Source of the DNA: Gammaproteobacteria bacterium | GTDB lineage: Bacteria > Pseudomonadota > Gammaproteobacteria > UBA4575 | Direction: 5' to 3' | NCBI GenBank assembly: GCA_026706595.1 | Contig: JAPOYL010000001.1 | Coordinates: 1-54,336 of the forward strand | DNA length: 54,336 bases | Shown: positions 36,765-46,815 of the stretch, piece after piece | How the letters are laid out: each line of letters begins with the position of its first letter | How positions within the stretch are numbered: position 1 is the first letter of the stretch | The notes under the pieces: generated by a model | The model's input: the letters and a program-made list of their open reading frames with translations, nothing else | Databases searched by the model: none | What the model was told of the DNA's origin: nothing | Made by a program: the position numbers and the translations under genes

Positions 36765-38969
36765 ATGCCAGCACTCCCCGTTTTAAAAATTGCGCTGCCT
36801 GTACCACTGTATAAGTATTTCGAGTACAGAGCCCCTCAGGGCACTGCCTTCGACAACATCCAGGTGGGGGTGCGCGTTCGCGTGCCATTCGGAAAACGAA
36901 TACTCACCGGCATTGTTGTAGAGAAATGTCCCAGTTCCTCACTTGCCCCGGACAAGCTCAAGACAGTTCAGGAAATTCTGGATGCCGAGCCTGTATTTGA
37001 TCCCGTCCTGAAAAAACTGCTGTTTTGGGTAGCACGATATTACCAGCAGCCAACGGGTGAAGTACTCAATGCTGCCCTCCCAAAGGCATTGCGAAAACAG
37101 AAGCATATCCGCACTGCCTCCAAGGCCATCTACCGCGCCTGTACGAAAAAGGCCATCGGACAACTGTTGGATAGGGCACCAAAACAAAGGCAGGTGTTTG
37201 AACTCATCAAAGCGCATCCCGCAGGCCTTACTGCCGATGAGATAACTGCACACATGAGTCACTGGCACCCATTTGTCCGTGCCTTGATGGACAAGAATCT
37301 TGTCCAGAAAACCATGTGTAGCAAAGTCTCTGCAAAACCTCCACGTGCTGTTGCAGAATCCTTGACCCTCAATCAGGAACAACGTCATGCCTACGAGCAG
37401 GTCCACCGAAGTATCCGTCAATTTGGTGTCTACCTGCTGACAGGTGTGACCGGCAGTGGCAAAACCGAGGTGTACCTCGCTCTGGCGAAAGATGTAATAG
37501 CGCGTGGCAAGCAGGTATTGATGCTTGTTCCGGAGATCGGGTTGACGCCACAGTTGGTACAGAGAATTGAATCCAGGCTGAATATTCAGGTCGCATTGAT
37601 GCACTCTGATTTAAGCACCGGCGAAGGAGCCCAGACATGGTTACAGGCCAACACAGGCCAGGCGAGTGTCGTTGTTGGTACCCGATCAGCCATATTTCTA
37701 CCCTTCAGAAACCTTGGCCTGATCGTAGTCGATGAGGAGCATGACCTGTCATTCAAGCAACAGGAAGGCATCCTGTACAGCGCGCGTGACGTTGCAGTTT
37801 ATCGGGCCAAGCAACTTTCAATTCCTATCGTCCTAGGCAGCGCAACACCTTCTCTGGAAAGCCAGCACAATGCCACTCTGGGCCATTATCGAAATGTCAC
37901 TTTGAGCAAACGTGCAAAACTGGCCAAGATTCCACAAGTGAAGCTGATCAACCTGCGTTCCAAACACGCCGTAGATGGCGTGTCGAGTGAATTGTTGCAG
38001 GCCATAGAGACTGAGCTCAAACAAAAACACCAGGTTCTGCTCTTTTTGAACCGGCGCGGTTTCGCTCCTGTTCTGCTTTGTCATGACTGTGCCTGGGCTG
38101 CCGAGTGCGCGCGTTGCGACTCGCGCATGGTTTTTTACAAGGGACAGGAAATTATCAAGTGTCACCACTGCCAGAAACAGGAAAAAGCTCCTGTGGCATG
38201 TCCGCAATGCGGCTCAGAAAACCTCATGTTCTTGGGCGAAGGGACACAGCGTATCGAGAACCGTCTCAAGGAAATTTTCCCCGACACTGCCATGATACGC
38301 ATTGATCGTGACAGCACGCGCAAAAAACACACCCTTCAGGATAAGCTGGAGGAGGTGCGCCAGGGTAAACACCAGATAATCATTGGTACACAGATGCTCG
38401 CCAAGGGACATGACTTTCCCAATGTAACCCTGGTAGGCATCCTGAACGTTGATCACGGATTATTGAGCAGTGACTTCCGCGCTTCGGAGCGCTTGGCACA
38501 ATTAATTGTACAGGTGTCAGGCAGGGCAGGACGCTCAGCAAAAAAAGGCAGGGTACTGCTGCAAACCCACCAGCCCGAGCATCCTTTGCTCAACCGATTG
38601 CTGACGCATGGCTATCAGGATTTTTCCAAAGAAGTCCTTAGGCAACGTGAACGCTGTGCGCTGCCACCCTTTTCCTTCATGCTCCTAGTTCGTGCACGCG
38701 CGCATCAACAAGATTTGACCTATCGATTCTTGCGGGAAATTAAATCCTCAATGCTGCCCTCGGGTTCATCGAGCCTAAACCTGTTTGGGCCCATTCCTGC
38801 CAGTCTCGAACGCAAGGCTGGCATGTATCAGAGCCAGTTGGTGGTCATTGCCACTAACAGAAAGGCGATACAAGAACGCCTGCCCAATTGGACCACGGTC
38901 ATCCAGCAACATCCGCTTGCAAAACGTGTACGCTGGAACATCGAAGTGGACCCGCTTGAAACCGGCTGA
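36765..38969 (+). CDS. priA: Primosomal replication restart helicase PriA
   Basis: 734 residues. The N-terminal 3' DNA-binding domain begins LKIALPVPLYKYFEYRAPQG, the winged-helix region follows, and the helicase core has Walker A (GVTGSGKTEVYL), Walker B with DEEH (VVDEEHDLSFKQ) and motif III (GSATPSLES). The zinc-binding insertion shows paired cysteines (CHDCAWAAECARC, CHHCQKQEKAPVACPQC). Motif V/VI segments are GTQMLAKGHDFPNV and QVSGRAGR. It restarts stalled forks. The ATG at 36765 is chosen over TTG at 36744. Two DnaA boxes lie just upstream; argS follows by about 110 bp. Confidence 0.97.
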   Translation: MPALPVLKIALPVPLYKYFEYRAPQGTAFDNIQVGVRVRVPFGKRILTGIVVEKCPSSSLAPDKLKTVQEILDAEPVFDPVLKKLLFWVARYYQQPTGEVLNAALPKALRKQKHIRTASKAIYRACTKKAIGQLLDRAPKQRQVFELIKAHPAGLTADEITAHMSHWHPFVRALMDKNLVQKTMCSKVSAKPPRAVAESLTLNQEQRHAYEQVHRSIRQFGVYLLTGVTGSGKTEVYLALAKDVIARGKQVLMLVPEIGLTPQLVQRIESRLNIQVALMHSDLSTGEGAQTWLQANTGQASVVVGTRSAIFLPFRNLGLIVVDEEHDLSFKQQEGILYSARDVAVYRAKQLSIPIVLGSATPSLESQHNATLGHYRNVTLSKRAKLAKIPQVKLINLRSKHAVDGVSSELLQAIETELKQKHQVLLFLNRRGFAPVLLCHDCAWAAECARCDSRMVFYKGQEIIKCHHCQKQEKAPVACPQCGSENLMFLGEGTQRIENRLKEIFPDTAMIRIDRDSTRKKHTLQDKLEEVRQGKHQIIIGTQMLAKGHDFPNVTLVGILNVDHGLLSSDFRASERLAQLIVQVSGRAGRSAKKGRVLLQTHQPEHPLLNRLLTHGYQDFSKEVLRQRERCALPPFSFMLLVRARAHQQDLTYRFLREIKSSMLPSGSSSLNLFGPIPASLERKAGMYQSQLVVIATNRKAIQERLPNWTTVIQQHPLAKRVRWNIEVDPLETG

Positions 38970-39006
38970 TCAGCAATACTGAAATCCAAAGAATTACCAA
39001 AGCATA

Positions 39007-39033
39007 TACCCTGTCAAATTCACGTACAGGGTA
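39007..39033. other. Inverted repeat TACCCTGT ... ACAGGGTA
   Basis: Two 8-base arms, exact reverse complements, with an 11-base spacer, about 50 bp before the argS start. It could form an mRNA hairpin or bind a dimeric regulator. It is not like the ArgR box (TNTGAATWWWWATTCANW). Confidence 0.35.
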
Positions 39034-39082
39034 GTTACATTTGGGTACAATGCAGCCTGCCCTACAGGATTATCCTTTCTCC

Positions 39083-40834
39083 ATGCAAGCACAAATCTCG
39101 AAACTGCTAGCTGCCGCGGTATCCAGTCTACAAGACACAGGAGATTTGCCTGCCGATACCAACATTGCTGTCCAAGTTAGTCGTAGCAAGGACAACACAC
39201 ATGGCGATTTTGCCTCCAACTTGGCACTCCAGCTGTCCAAAGCTGCCAAGGTACCGGCACGCACACTAGCTGAAAAAATTGCAGCACATTTACCGGAGGA
39301 CTCCAATATTGCAAAAGTTGAAATCGCAGGTCCCGGATTTATAAATTTTTATTTGCACATCAGCTATGAGGCGGAAATCCTGCGTCAGATCCTTCAAAGT
39401 AAGGAGTGCTTTGGCCGTAACAAAACACATATGGGCAGGAAGATACTGATCGAATTTGTCTCGGCCAACCCTACCGGTCCCCTACATGTTGGCCATGGGA
39501 GAGGGGCCGCATACGGAGCATCCATTGCCCACCTCCTGGAAGCAGTAGGCCATCAGGTACAGCGTGAATACTATATAAACGATACAGGCCGCCAGATGGA
39601 TATCCTGGCTGTTTCCGTGTGGCTCAGGTACCTGGAACTTTGTGGACAGACCCTGCATTTCCCTGACAATGCCTACCAGGGCGACTACATATGGGATATT
39701 GCGGCAGCTGTGCACCGAGAGCACAAGCATGCCTTCCTTCATCCTGCGGAGGCCTTGAACCTGCAGTGTGGCAAACACACCGGTGAAGAAACGGATGCGG
39801 AAAGTCGCATCGATGCAGTTATCAGCAAGGCAAAAAATCTACTTGCAGAAGACGACTACAAAATGTTGCTTGGTTATGCACTCGATACGCTGACAAGTGA
39901 TATACGGAACGATCTGGAATTATTCGCTGTCACCTTCGATCAATGGTATTCCGAGCGATCATTAGGTCAAGCAAGAATACAGGATGTTCTCAACACCTTG
40001 ACGAGAAATGGACACACCTACCAAAAGGACGGTGCATTACTGTTCAACAGCACTGCGTTCGGTGATGAGAAAGACCGCGTGCTGATACGGAAAAACGGCA
40101 AGACTACTTATTTTGCCTCTGACATTGCTTACCATCTGGACAAGTATGACCGCGATTTTGATCAACTGATTAACATATGGGGCGCAGATCACCATGGCTA
40201 TATGGCACGAATCCAGGCCGCCATGGAGGCACTTGGCAAAGACACCAGCCGTTTGCAGATCCTGCTCGTACAGTTTGCTAATCTTTATGAGAATGGTGAA
40301 AAGCTTCCCATGTCTACGCGCTCCGGAGAATTTGTTACCTTGCGGCAATTGCGCAAACAGATCGGCAAGGATGCCGCACGGTTTTTCTACGTAATGCGAA
40401 AATGGGAACAACACCTGAATTTTGACCTGGATCTGGCAACCTCAAAAACCCATGATAATCCTGTTTACTACGTGCAGTATGCGCACGCCAGAATTTGCAG
40501 CATCTTGAAACAAAGCACGGCCCCGTTGCAAGATGAAATCTTGGCCGACATCGATGATGGATTGCTGGCTTCGGAACAGGAAAAAAGCCTGGTAAAGCAA
40601 TTGGCGCAATTCCCGGAAAGTGTACAGGCAGCAGCAGACCAGTTGGCGCCACATATTGTCGTCAATTATTTGCGCGAGCTTGCAAGTTTCTTTCATCGTT
40701 TTTATATCACGCATCAGGTTCTTGTACCCGAACCTGAAATGCGGAATGCACGTCTCAAGCTGATCCGGGCTACACAAATTGTGCTCAACAATGGCCTGAA
40801 ACTGCTTGATGTGAGTGCGCCTGAACAAATGTAG
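39083..40834 (+). CDS. argS: Arginyl-tRNA synthetase
   Basis: Class I synthetase charging tRNA-Arg. With the ATG at 39083 (MQAQISKLLAAAV) the protein is 583 residues, near the usual 575-590; ATG at 39050 is also possible. The N-terminal Add1 domain carries DNTHGDFASNLALQL. The HIGH motif is HVGH in SANPTGPLHVGHGRGAAYGA (about 127-146). The KMSKS region appears as LPMSTRSGE, the form normal for ArgS. The C-terminal DALR anticodon-binding domain (FYITHQVLVPEPEMRNARLKLIRATQIVLNNGLKLLDVSAPE) is complete. It follows priA and precedes the SPOR gene by 2 bp. Confidence 0.97.
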   Translation: MQAQISKLLAAAVSSLQDTGDLPADTNIAVQVSRSKDNTHGDFASNLALQLSKAAKVPARTLAEKIAAHLPEDSNIAKVEIAGPGFINFYLHISYEAEILRQILQSKECFGRNKTHMGRKILIEFVSANPTGPLHVGHGRGAAYGASIAHLLEAVGHQVQREYYINDTGRQMDILAVSVWLRYLELCGQTLHFPDNAYQGDYIWDIAAAVHREHKHAFLHPAEALNLQCGKHTGEETDAESRIDAVISKAKNLLAEDDYKMLLGYALDTLTSDIRNDLELFAVTFDQWYSERSLGQARIQDVLNTLTRNGHTYQKDGALLFNSTAFGDEKDRVLIRKNGKTTYFASDIAYHLDKYDRDFDQLINIWGADHHGYMARIQAAMEALGKDTSRLQILLVQFANLYENGEKLPMSTRSGEFVTLRQLRKQIGKDAARFFYVMRKWEQHLNFDLDLATSKTHDNPVYYVQYAHARICSILKQSTAPLQDEILADIDDGLLASEQEKSLVKQLAQFPESVQAAADQLAPHIVVNYLRELASFFHRFYITHQVLVPEPEMRNARLKLIRATQIVLNNGLKLLDVSAPEQM

Positions 40835-40836
40835 AG

Positions 40837-41376
40837 GTGGGTGTGCCTGTTAGAAAGAAAAAAAGAGCAACCCGATCGTCAAGCACCGTGCCGGCCTGGG
40901 CCTGGCTGGCACTTGGTACCGTGATAGGTATCGGTATTGCCATGCTGATAGACATCGATGGCTGGTATGTCGACAAGGCCCAGTCAGTTACGCAAGAAAC
41001 AGAAAAAACCACAGAGCCACCAATAAAACGGAGCTTCGACTTCTATACATTGCTGCCTGAATTGGAAATCATCATCCCACAAGAAGAAACAGGCTTGCCC
41101 GACAAGCAGCCTGCCAAACAAACCACAGCCCCGACACACCAAGGCGGCTATTTGCTGCAGGCAGGCTCATTCAAAAGCTTTAACGATGCGGACAGCCTGA
41201 AGGCGCGACTGGCATTGTTGGGCATAGAGGCCAACGTTCAATCTGTGGATGTGAACAATACCCAGTGGCATCGGGTTCGTGTTGGACCCTCAAGCGACCG
41301 GCAGGAGCTGGAACAAATAAGGATGCGTCTGCGCACCCATCAGATCGATACAATTTTGATGCAGGCAAAGCAATAG
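40837..41376 (+). CDS. SPOR domain-containing protein (FtsN-like)
   Basis: 179 residues. A basic N-terminus (VRKKKRATR) is followed by a single membrane helix at about 20-38 (WAWLALGTVIGIGIAMLI), then a Pro/Thr/Glu linker with the short motif FDFYTLLPELEI, typical of FtsN-like proteins in this neighbourhood. The C-terminal SPOR domain (about 103-177, GGYLLQAGSFKSFNDADSLKARLALLG...HRVRVGP) binds peptidoglycan lacking stem peptides, mostly at the division septum. The GTG start is 2 bp after the argS stop. The argS-SPOR pairing is conserved in pseudomonads. Function in division is inferred. Confidence 0.88.
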   Translation: MGVPVRKKKRATRSSSTVPAWAWLALGTVIGIGIAMLIDIDGWYVDKAQSVTQETEKTTEPPIKRSFDFYTLLPELEIIIPQEETGLPDKQPAKQTTAPTHQGGYLLQAGSFKSFNDADSLKARLALLGIEANVQSVDVNNTQWHRVRVGPSSDRQELEQIRMRLRTHQIDTILMQAKQ

Positions 41377-41398
41377 CTGGACAAGGAGTATCCTATCG

Positions 41399-43213
41399 CT
41401 ACTTCTCCATGGAGTCGTACATGGCTTCTATGTCGTCCGCAAACAACTTCATCAGCTGATTTCTTCTAGTTTTTAGGGTCGGAGTAAGCAAATTGTTCTC
41501 GGTAGTCCAAGGTTCCAGATAGATACTCACCCTGCGCACTTGGGCATATCCTGGAAATTCTTTCAGACAACCAGCCAAACGCTGCATCACATATTTGTGT
41601 ACAGAAGCATCCTGTAGATTTTCCTGTATCCCGCTGCTCAGCCCCATGGATTCAGCAAGAGGGTTCCATTCCATCTCGTTTAACACGAGAAGTGCAGACA
41701 GAAAAGGCCGCCCTTCACCCAGTATCATGGCCTGGTCAAACAACGGGTCAGCACAAATCGCAGTCTCCATGTCCTGGGGGGACACTTTCTCGGCATTTGC
41801 CAAGACAATAATATCCTTGATCCTGCCCGTGATATACAAGTAGCCGTCATCTGTAATATGCGCAATATCGCCGGTGTGCAGCCAACCTTCGGTGTCAATC
41901 ATCTGTTCAGTTGCATGTTTGTTGCCATAGTATCCGAGCATCACACAGTCGCTGCGAGTACATAGTTCACCTTCTTTTGTAAGTTTCACCTCAACACCGG
42001 GCAGGGCCTTGCCAACGCTAAAAGGGTCATTGGCATCGGGCCGCCCTACACTGATCACCGGACTGCTTTCTGTCATCCCATAGCCTTGGTACACCGGAAT
42101 TCCGAGACTGACAAAAAATTTCGTGATTGTCCTATCCAGTGCAGCACCACCAACAATGGCATACCGCAACTTGCCACCCAGCCTTTGTTTGATCTTTGCG
42201 GCTACCAAGCGATCCATCATCGGCCATAACAGCAGGCTCCAATGCCACCCTGCCCTACCTAATTTGAACTGGAGATACCGCCAGCCGATGCGCTGCGCCC
42301 ACGCAAACATTTTTTTCCTAGGGTAGGGTAACTGCGCTGCCTGACTTAAAATCCTTGTGAAAATGATCTCGTAAATCCGTGGCACTGACACAAATACGGT
42401 TGGGCGGACTTCCTGTATGTCTTCACCCAGTTGCTGTATCGAACGGGCAAAGCACACTTTCGAGTTGGCCATCATGGGCATGAAACAGCCTGCTGTACGT
42501 TCCATCGAGTGTGATAACGGAAGAAAGGACAAAAACACGTCTTTCTCGAAAATGTCTGCGCATTGCAAAGCCGCAGAGGCATTCGAAAGGATGTTCCGAT
42601 GGCTGAGCATTACCCCTTTGGGGCGTCCCGTTGTGCCTGAGGTATAGATAATCGTGGCGAGTTTGCCGCCATCCAAGGCCTCTGGCTGATACTCGGTATT
42701 AATGTCATGGTCAATCCAGTCCTGCATATGCACCAGACAGGAGTCGTGATCAGACACTTTCGAAATTGGAGCAACACTGATCACGCATTGCAATGCTCTG
42801 CGGATGCTCTCGATTTGCGACAGTTGTCGCCACTGGCGCGAGTTCTGCACAAGCATCGCTTTGATGCCAGCATTTTGAACAATGTAGGCTACATTTTCCG
42901 CCCGGTCATTCGTGTACAAAGGCACTGTGACCAACCCAAGACCCAATGCAGCCACATCAAAAATGACCCATTCCGGGCAATTGCGCAACATGATGGCTAC
43001 ACGGTCGCCCTTAACAATTGCTCTGCTCCGCAGCCCCTCCTGGATTCTTGCTGCATACTGCGCCACCTGCTCCCAGGTCAGGCCTTCCCAAGTATTTTTC
43101 TCGTCATCGTAAAAACCATAAGCCTGCGAATGTGGAGAACGCACCACACGTTCATAGAACAAGCCGGGAAGGGTCTTCGCAGTTTCAGGAGCAATGTAGT
43201 CAGTGTCATTCAT
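41399..43213 (-). CDS. Long-chain acyl-CoA synthetase (AMP-forming)
   Basis: 604 residues of the AMP-binding superfamily, FadD/Faa1-like, which activates fatty acids to acyl-CoA. Motifs are the P-loop TIIYTSGTTGRPKGVMLSH, the GYGMTESSP motif, YYGNKHATEQMIDTEGWLHTGDIAHITDDGYLYITGRIKDIIV and the C-terminal TLKTRRNQL. The Lys of the C-terminal domain that completes adenylation is in TPTLKTRRN. The ATG at 43213 (MNDTDYIAPETAKTLP) is chosen; an earlier start would add 13 unlikely residues. The gene lies alone on the minus strand, ending 22 bp from the convergent SPOR gene. Which fatty acids are used is unknown. Confidence 0.93.
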   Translation of the reverse strand: MNDTDYIAPETAKTLPGLFYERVVRSPHSQAYGFYDDEKNTWEGLTWEQVAQYAARIQEGLRSRAIVKGDRVAIMLRNCPEWVIFDVAALGLGLVTVPLYTNDRAENVAYIVQNAGIKAMLVQNSRQWRQLSQIESIRRALQCVISVAPISKVSDHDSCLVHMQDWIDHDINTEYQPEALDGGKLATIIYTSGTTGRPKGVMLSHRNILSNASAALQCADIFEKDVFLSFLPLSHSMERTAGCFMPMMANSKVCFARSIQQLGEDIQEVRPTVFVSVPRIYEIIFTRILSQAAQLPYPRKKMFAWAQRIGWRYLQFKLGRAGWHWSLLLWPMMDRLVAAKIKQRLGGKLRYAIVGGAALDRTITKFFVSLGIPVYQGYGMTESSPVISVGRPDANDPFSVGKALPGVEVKLTKEGELCTRSDCVMLGYYGNKHATEQMIDTEGWLHTGDIAHITDDGYLYITGRIKDIIVLANAEKVSPQDMETAICADPLFDQAMILGEGRPFLSALLVLNEMEWNPLAESMGLSSGIQENLQDASVHKYVMQRLAGCLKEFPGYAQVRRVSIYLEPWTTENNLLTPTLKTRRNQLMKLFADDIEAMYDSMEK

Positions 43214-43325
43214 TTGCAAAAGCACTCCAGCACCTGTTTTGTACGCGGACAACGACGTTGCAATTACTTTTTCTTATGACAGCCATCTTACACCTCACAA
43301 ACCCCAGGCGCTGCTGTGCCATAGC

Positions 43326-43354
43326 TTGATTTACCCCCAGTACCCCTTTATATA
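43326..43354 (+). promoter_or_regulatory. Probable sigma-70 promoter of nadA
   Basis: TTGATT (43326-43331) and TATATA (43349-43354) are separated by 17 bp, about 30 bp upstream of the nadA start. Good fit; weak only in the last bases of the -35 box. Confidence 0.55.
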
Positions 43355-43383
43355 TAAGAGCAACATGTATTTGTAGTTTGAGT

Positions 43384-44433
43384 ATGCTAGACACGTCATT
43401 TGAAACCACCGTACCCCTGCAGGACATCCCTGAGACAGCCGTTGTCCAGGCAGGCTTGCCGGTGTACTCCGCGAAGCAGAGAAAAGAAAAAATTGACCGC
43501 ATCAAATTTCTGCTCCAGAAAGAAAATGCGGTATTGATTGCACATTATTACACCCATGAAACCCTGCAAAGGATTGCAGAAGAGACGGGGGGTTACGTTT
43601 CTGACTCACTGGAAATGGCACGATTTGGTAGTCGTCACAACGCCACCACGTTGATCGTGGCCGGAGTTCGCTTCATGGGCGAAACAGCCAAGATACTCAA
43701 CCCTGAGAAACGGGTATTGATGCCCACCCTGCAGGCGACCTGTTCGCTCGATATTGGCTGCCCCGCCAAGGAATTCAGTGCTTTTTGCGATTTGCACCCG
43801 GAGCACGAAGTCGTCGTATATGCCAACACAAGTGCCGAGGTCAAGGCGCGAGCAGACTGGGTCGTTACCTCGAGTATTGCCCTGAAAGTGGTTTCCCATC
43901 TGATGGACCAGGACAAAAAAATCCTCTGGGCACCGGATCGGCACCTGGGCCGCTACATTGAAAAAGTTACGGGCGCTGACATGATTTCATGGCAGGGAGC
44001 CTGTGTCGTGCATGAAGAGTTCAAGGCGCGTGCCCTCGGGGACCTGATTGCAAAGCACCCTGACGCAGGTATTCTGGTACATCCGGAATCGCCGGAAGCC
44101 GTTATTGAGGCTGCCGATGTTGTCGGTTCGACCACAGCCCTTATCCGAGCAGCCCAAGAGTTACCTCACCGGTCATTTATCGTAGCTACGGACAATCGCA
44201 TTTTTTACAAAATGAAAAAGGCTGCACCAGACAAGGTCTTCATTGAAGCCCCTACAGCCGGAGAAGGAGCCACCTGTAAAAGCTGTGCGCATTGCCCTTG
44301 GATGGCCATGAACGGGCTACACAATCTTGAGGCAGTACTGGAATCCGGTGAAAACGAGATTCACGTGGCAGAAGAGATACGCAACAAGGCATACCGTTCT
44401 ACCCACCGAATGCTCGATTTTGTTGCCAATTGA
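43384..44433 (+). CDS. nadA: Quinolinate synthase
   Basis: Second step of de novo NAD synthesis: condenses iminoaspartate with dihydroxyacetone phosphate. 349 residues. The three cysteines for the 4Fe-4S cluster lie in [22 protein letters not shown] and the C-terminal CKSCAHCPW. The repeated triad pattern is clear, with [33 protein letters not shown] at the N-terminus and the conserved [10 protein letters not shown] and [12 protein letters not shown]. The ATG at 43384 is used rather than the TTG two codons earlier. It has its own promoter and stands between two minus-strand genes. Confidence 0.96.
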   Translation: MLDTSFETTVPLQDIPETAVVQAGLPVYSAKQRKEKIDRIKFLLQKENAVLIAHYYTHETLQRIAEETGGYVSDSLEMARFGSRHNATTLIVAGVRFMGETAKILNPEKRVLMPTLQATCSLDIGCPAKEFSAFCDLHPEHEVVVYANTSAEVKARADWVVTSSIALKVVSHLMDQDKKILWAPDRHLGRYIEKVTGADMISWQGACVVHEEFKARALGDLIAKHPDAGILVHPESPEAVIEAADVVGSTTALIRAAQELPHRSFIVATDNRIFYKMKKAAPDKVFIEAPTAGEGATCKSCAHCPWMAMNGLHNLEAVLESGENEIHVAEEIRNKAYRSTHRMLDFVAN

Positions 44434-44551
44434 GGCTCGACCAGAACATTCTTCCGTATGACACCGGCGCACAGCCGCTGGATTTGGCACAAGCAGAGCT
44501 TCCCGCCTGACGAAGGTTTTCCATGCTCTAGAACAGCAGCGATCATTTAAG

Positions 44552-44797
44552 TCAGGATCGTTCGTGGTCTTGTAGTGGGACTTGCAGATAGTACCCACGC
44601 TCATGCAGATCAGCCAAAACCTGACTGGCATCGGCCTGTGCCAGTTTGCGATCTTTTGTCAGCTCGAATTCCAACACAAAACCAAGCTTGCCGAAAAGGA
44701 TCAGAAGCCCCTCCGGGAGTAGATCAAAGCGGTCTTTCTCGCCCAAGTAAAGAAATGTGTCTTCTTTTTTCAAGCTTTTGTAAACATAGCACTTCAT
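44552..44797 (-). CDS. YcgL domain-containing protein
   Basis: 81 residues matching the YcgL domain: MKCYVYKSLKKEDTFLYLGEKDRFDLLPEGLLILFG...LAQADASQVLADLHERGYYLQVP. YcgL is a small alpha/beta fold of unknown role found in gammaproteobacteria, often near minD/minC or rnd genes; here it lies directly downstream (15 bp) of speA on the same strand. Nothing suggests enzymatic activity. Confidence 0.9.
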   Translation of the reverse strand: MKCYVYKSLKKEDTFLYLGEKDRFDLLPEGLLILFGKLGFVLEFELTKDRKLAQADASQVLADLHERGYYLQVPLQDHERS

Positions 44798-44812
44798 GGT
44801 GCGTGCCTGTGT

Positions 44813-46732
44813 TCATCCTGAAGACGATGTCAAATAGCTGTTGGCTTGCAATGCAGTCTCAAGCGTGTGCAGTACCTGTTTGACAAGGAGCTTTGGCATG
44901 TTCATTTCAGTGAGCCGTGTATGCCAAGTTTTGCGAATTTCTGCAGCGTTGATGTGAACATAGGACAACACCTTTTCAGTAGTATCGCCTTGTCGCTGCT
45001 CATCCAGTCGATAGCTTCCATCAGCATTCATCTCGACACTTACTGCAAGAGTATCTCCGAACAAATTATGCAAGTCTCCTAAAATTTCCTGGTATGCGCC
45101 AATCAGAAACATGCCAATCAGGTAGTCCTGTCCCGGGATAAGTTCATGCAGGGACAGGTAAGACTGAATCGAATCTGCTTCGATGTAGCGATCAATCTGA
45201 CCATCCGAATCGCAGGTGAGATCATGCAGTCGCACCTGCCGGGTTGGACCTTCGTCCAAACGATGTAGGGGTAAAACTGGGAAGGGCTGATCCAAGCCCC
45301 AGATATCCGGAGTTGATCGGAACAAGGAAAAGTTACAGAAATACTTGTCAACCAGATCTTCCTCAAGATCATGCCTGCAGTGTGTATCTAGACACTCTTT
45401 GTGCCTAGACAGTTGTCGGTAGGCCTCCTGTGTAATTTCCTCTGCGTAGGCCTTGCTGGTTAAGGACAGATCCCCTCGAGAAAAGTCCTGATCAATCCGT
45501 TTTGCAGCCTGGACCAGACTGGTATAAGTATGTTGATAATCGATTTGGTTATCTGGCTTTTCAACATCGGATTGAATGCGTCGACACAACCCGACCAACT
45601 CCTTGAGCTTTCCTTCTGCAGTTTCCGGATACATATTAAAATCAGGAGATGCCACAGTGGCATTCTCCTTCCAGGATCCAGCATCAATTATGTTGGTGAC
45701 CAATACGGCATGATGTGCTGTCATCGCACGTCCGCTCTCGGTAAAAATAGCAGGTTCTGGCACCTTGTTTTCCAAGCACGCGGCATGGACAGCACGGATG
45801 ACGGAGTAGGCATATTCGTCCAGACTGTACTCTCTCGAAAAATATGAATTTGACAGGCTGCCCTCATAATCGACGGCCAGACCTCCACCTACGTTCAACT
45901 GACTGAGTTGTGCTCCGAGTCTGTACAGTTGCACAAAATAACACATGCCTTCTTCAACGCCTTCACGGATATGCTGCAGGGAAGGGATCTGGGATCCCAT
46001 GTGAAAATGCAGCATGCGCATCCACCCAAGTGCCCCGTTCTTCTTTAACTCCTGAAGTAGCTGTACGACCTGGCCGGCAGTCAAACCAAACTTTGAACGC
46101 TTCCCCCCCGTGTTTTGCCATTTCCCATTTGCGACTGCAGACAGGCGAACCCGCATGCCCAGAGCGGGTTGAACATTGATTTCCGCTGACAGTTTGAGCA
46201 CATGCTGGAGTTCACCCGGGCTCTCAAGGACAATAACGACTTCATGTCCCAGCAAGCACCCGGTCAGTGCTAGCCGGATATAGGCCTCATCCTTATAGCC
46301 ATTACATATTATTGTCTGCGTTTGCATGAGCCCCAGACAGGCTATTAACTCTGCCTTGCTACCCACTTCAAAAGCGACAGGGTGCTGATTTTGCTGGCTG
46401 AAATGTTGAATCACGGATGCTTGTTGGTTTACCTTGATTGGGTAAGCTGCAACATAGTTACCGACATACTCACAGGAAGTAATGGCTTTCTTGAATGCGG
46501 AATGCAACCTGTCTAACATGCGTTGCAGGATGTGCGGGAAACGCAGCAGAACTGGAAATTCCATTCCCCTGTCTTTGAGGTCTTGACTCAGTGCGTACAG
46601 GTCGAGCTCACAATCGCCCGCCTTGGTACTGACATGGCCCACCTCGTTTATGTTGAAGAAACCCATTCCCCAGCTGGTAATCCGGTAATGAACCTTGGCA
46701 TCAGCAACACCCCAATGCTTACGGATTTTCAC
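44813..46732 (-). CDS. speA: Biosynthetic arginine decarboxylase
   Basis: Pyridoxal-phosphate enzyme converting arginine to agmatine, the first step of putrescine and spermidine formation. 639 residues, as expected for SpeA. The cofactor lysine is K100 in AYPIKVNQ. Other signatures are FEVGSKAELIA, IICNGYKDEAY, LHFHMGSQI, VGGGLAVDYEGS and the Cys-containing FTESGRAMTAHHAV. It is divergent from speE, with 83 bp between the starts, so both may share a control region. Genes for agmatine deiminase and N-carbamoylputrescine amidase are not in the window. Confidence 0.96.
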   Translation of the reverse strand: MKIRKHWGVADAKVHYRITSWGMGFFNINEVGHVSTKAGDCELDLYALSQDLKDRGMEFPVLLRFPHILQRMLDRLHSAFKKAITSCEYVGNYVAAYPIKVNQQASVIQHFSQQNQHPVAFEVGSKAELIACLGLMQTQTIICNGYKDEAYIRLALTGCLLGHEVVIVLESPGELQHVLKLSAEINVQPALGMRVRLSAVANGKWQNTGGKRSKFGLTAGQVVQLLQELKKNGALGWMRMLHFHMGSQIPSLQHIREGVEEGMCYFVQLYRLGAQLSQLNVGGGLAVDYEGSLSNSYFSREYSLDEYAYSVIRAVHAACLENKVPEPAIFTESGRAMTAHHAVLVTNIIDAGSWKENATVASPDFNMYPETAEGKLKELVGLCRRIQSDVEKPDNQIDYQHTYTSLVQAAKRIDQDFSRGDLSLTSKAYAEEITQEAYRQLSRHKECLDTHCRHDLEEDLVDKYFCNFSLFRSTPDIWGLDQPFPVLPLHRLDEGPTRQVRLHDLTCDSDGQIDRYIEADSIQSYLSLHELIPGQDYLIGMFLIGAYQEILGDLHNLFGDTLAVSVEMNADGSYRLDEQRQGDTTEKVLSYVHINAAEIRKTWHTRLTEMNMPKLLVKQVLHTLETALQANSYLTSSSG

Positions 46733-46815
46733 AGCAGTAACGTATGATCTGTTTGTTTGCTAACTGAAGCTGCCCGCTCTACCGTACCTGCAACTTTTCT
46801 TCAATACATATTCAC

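Noticed and set aside
39007-39033. Inverted repeat before argS as an ArgR box
   Set aside because: The arms (TACCCTGT/ACAGGGTA) do not match the ArgR consensus; kept only as an unexplained repeat.
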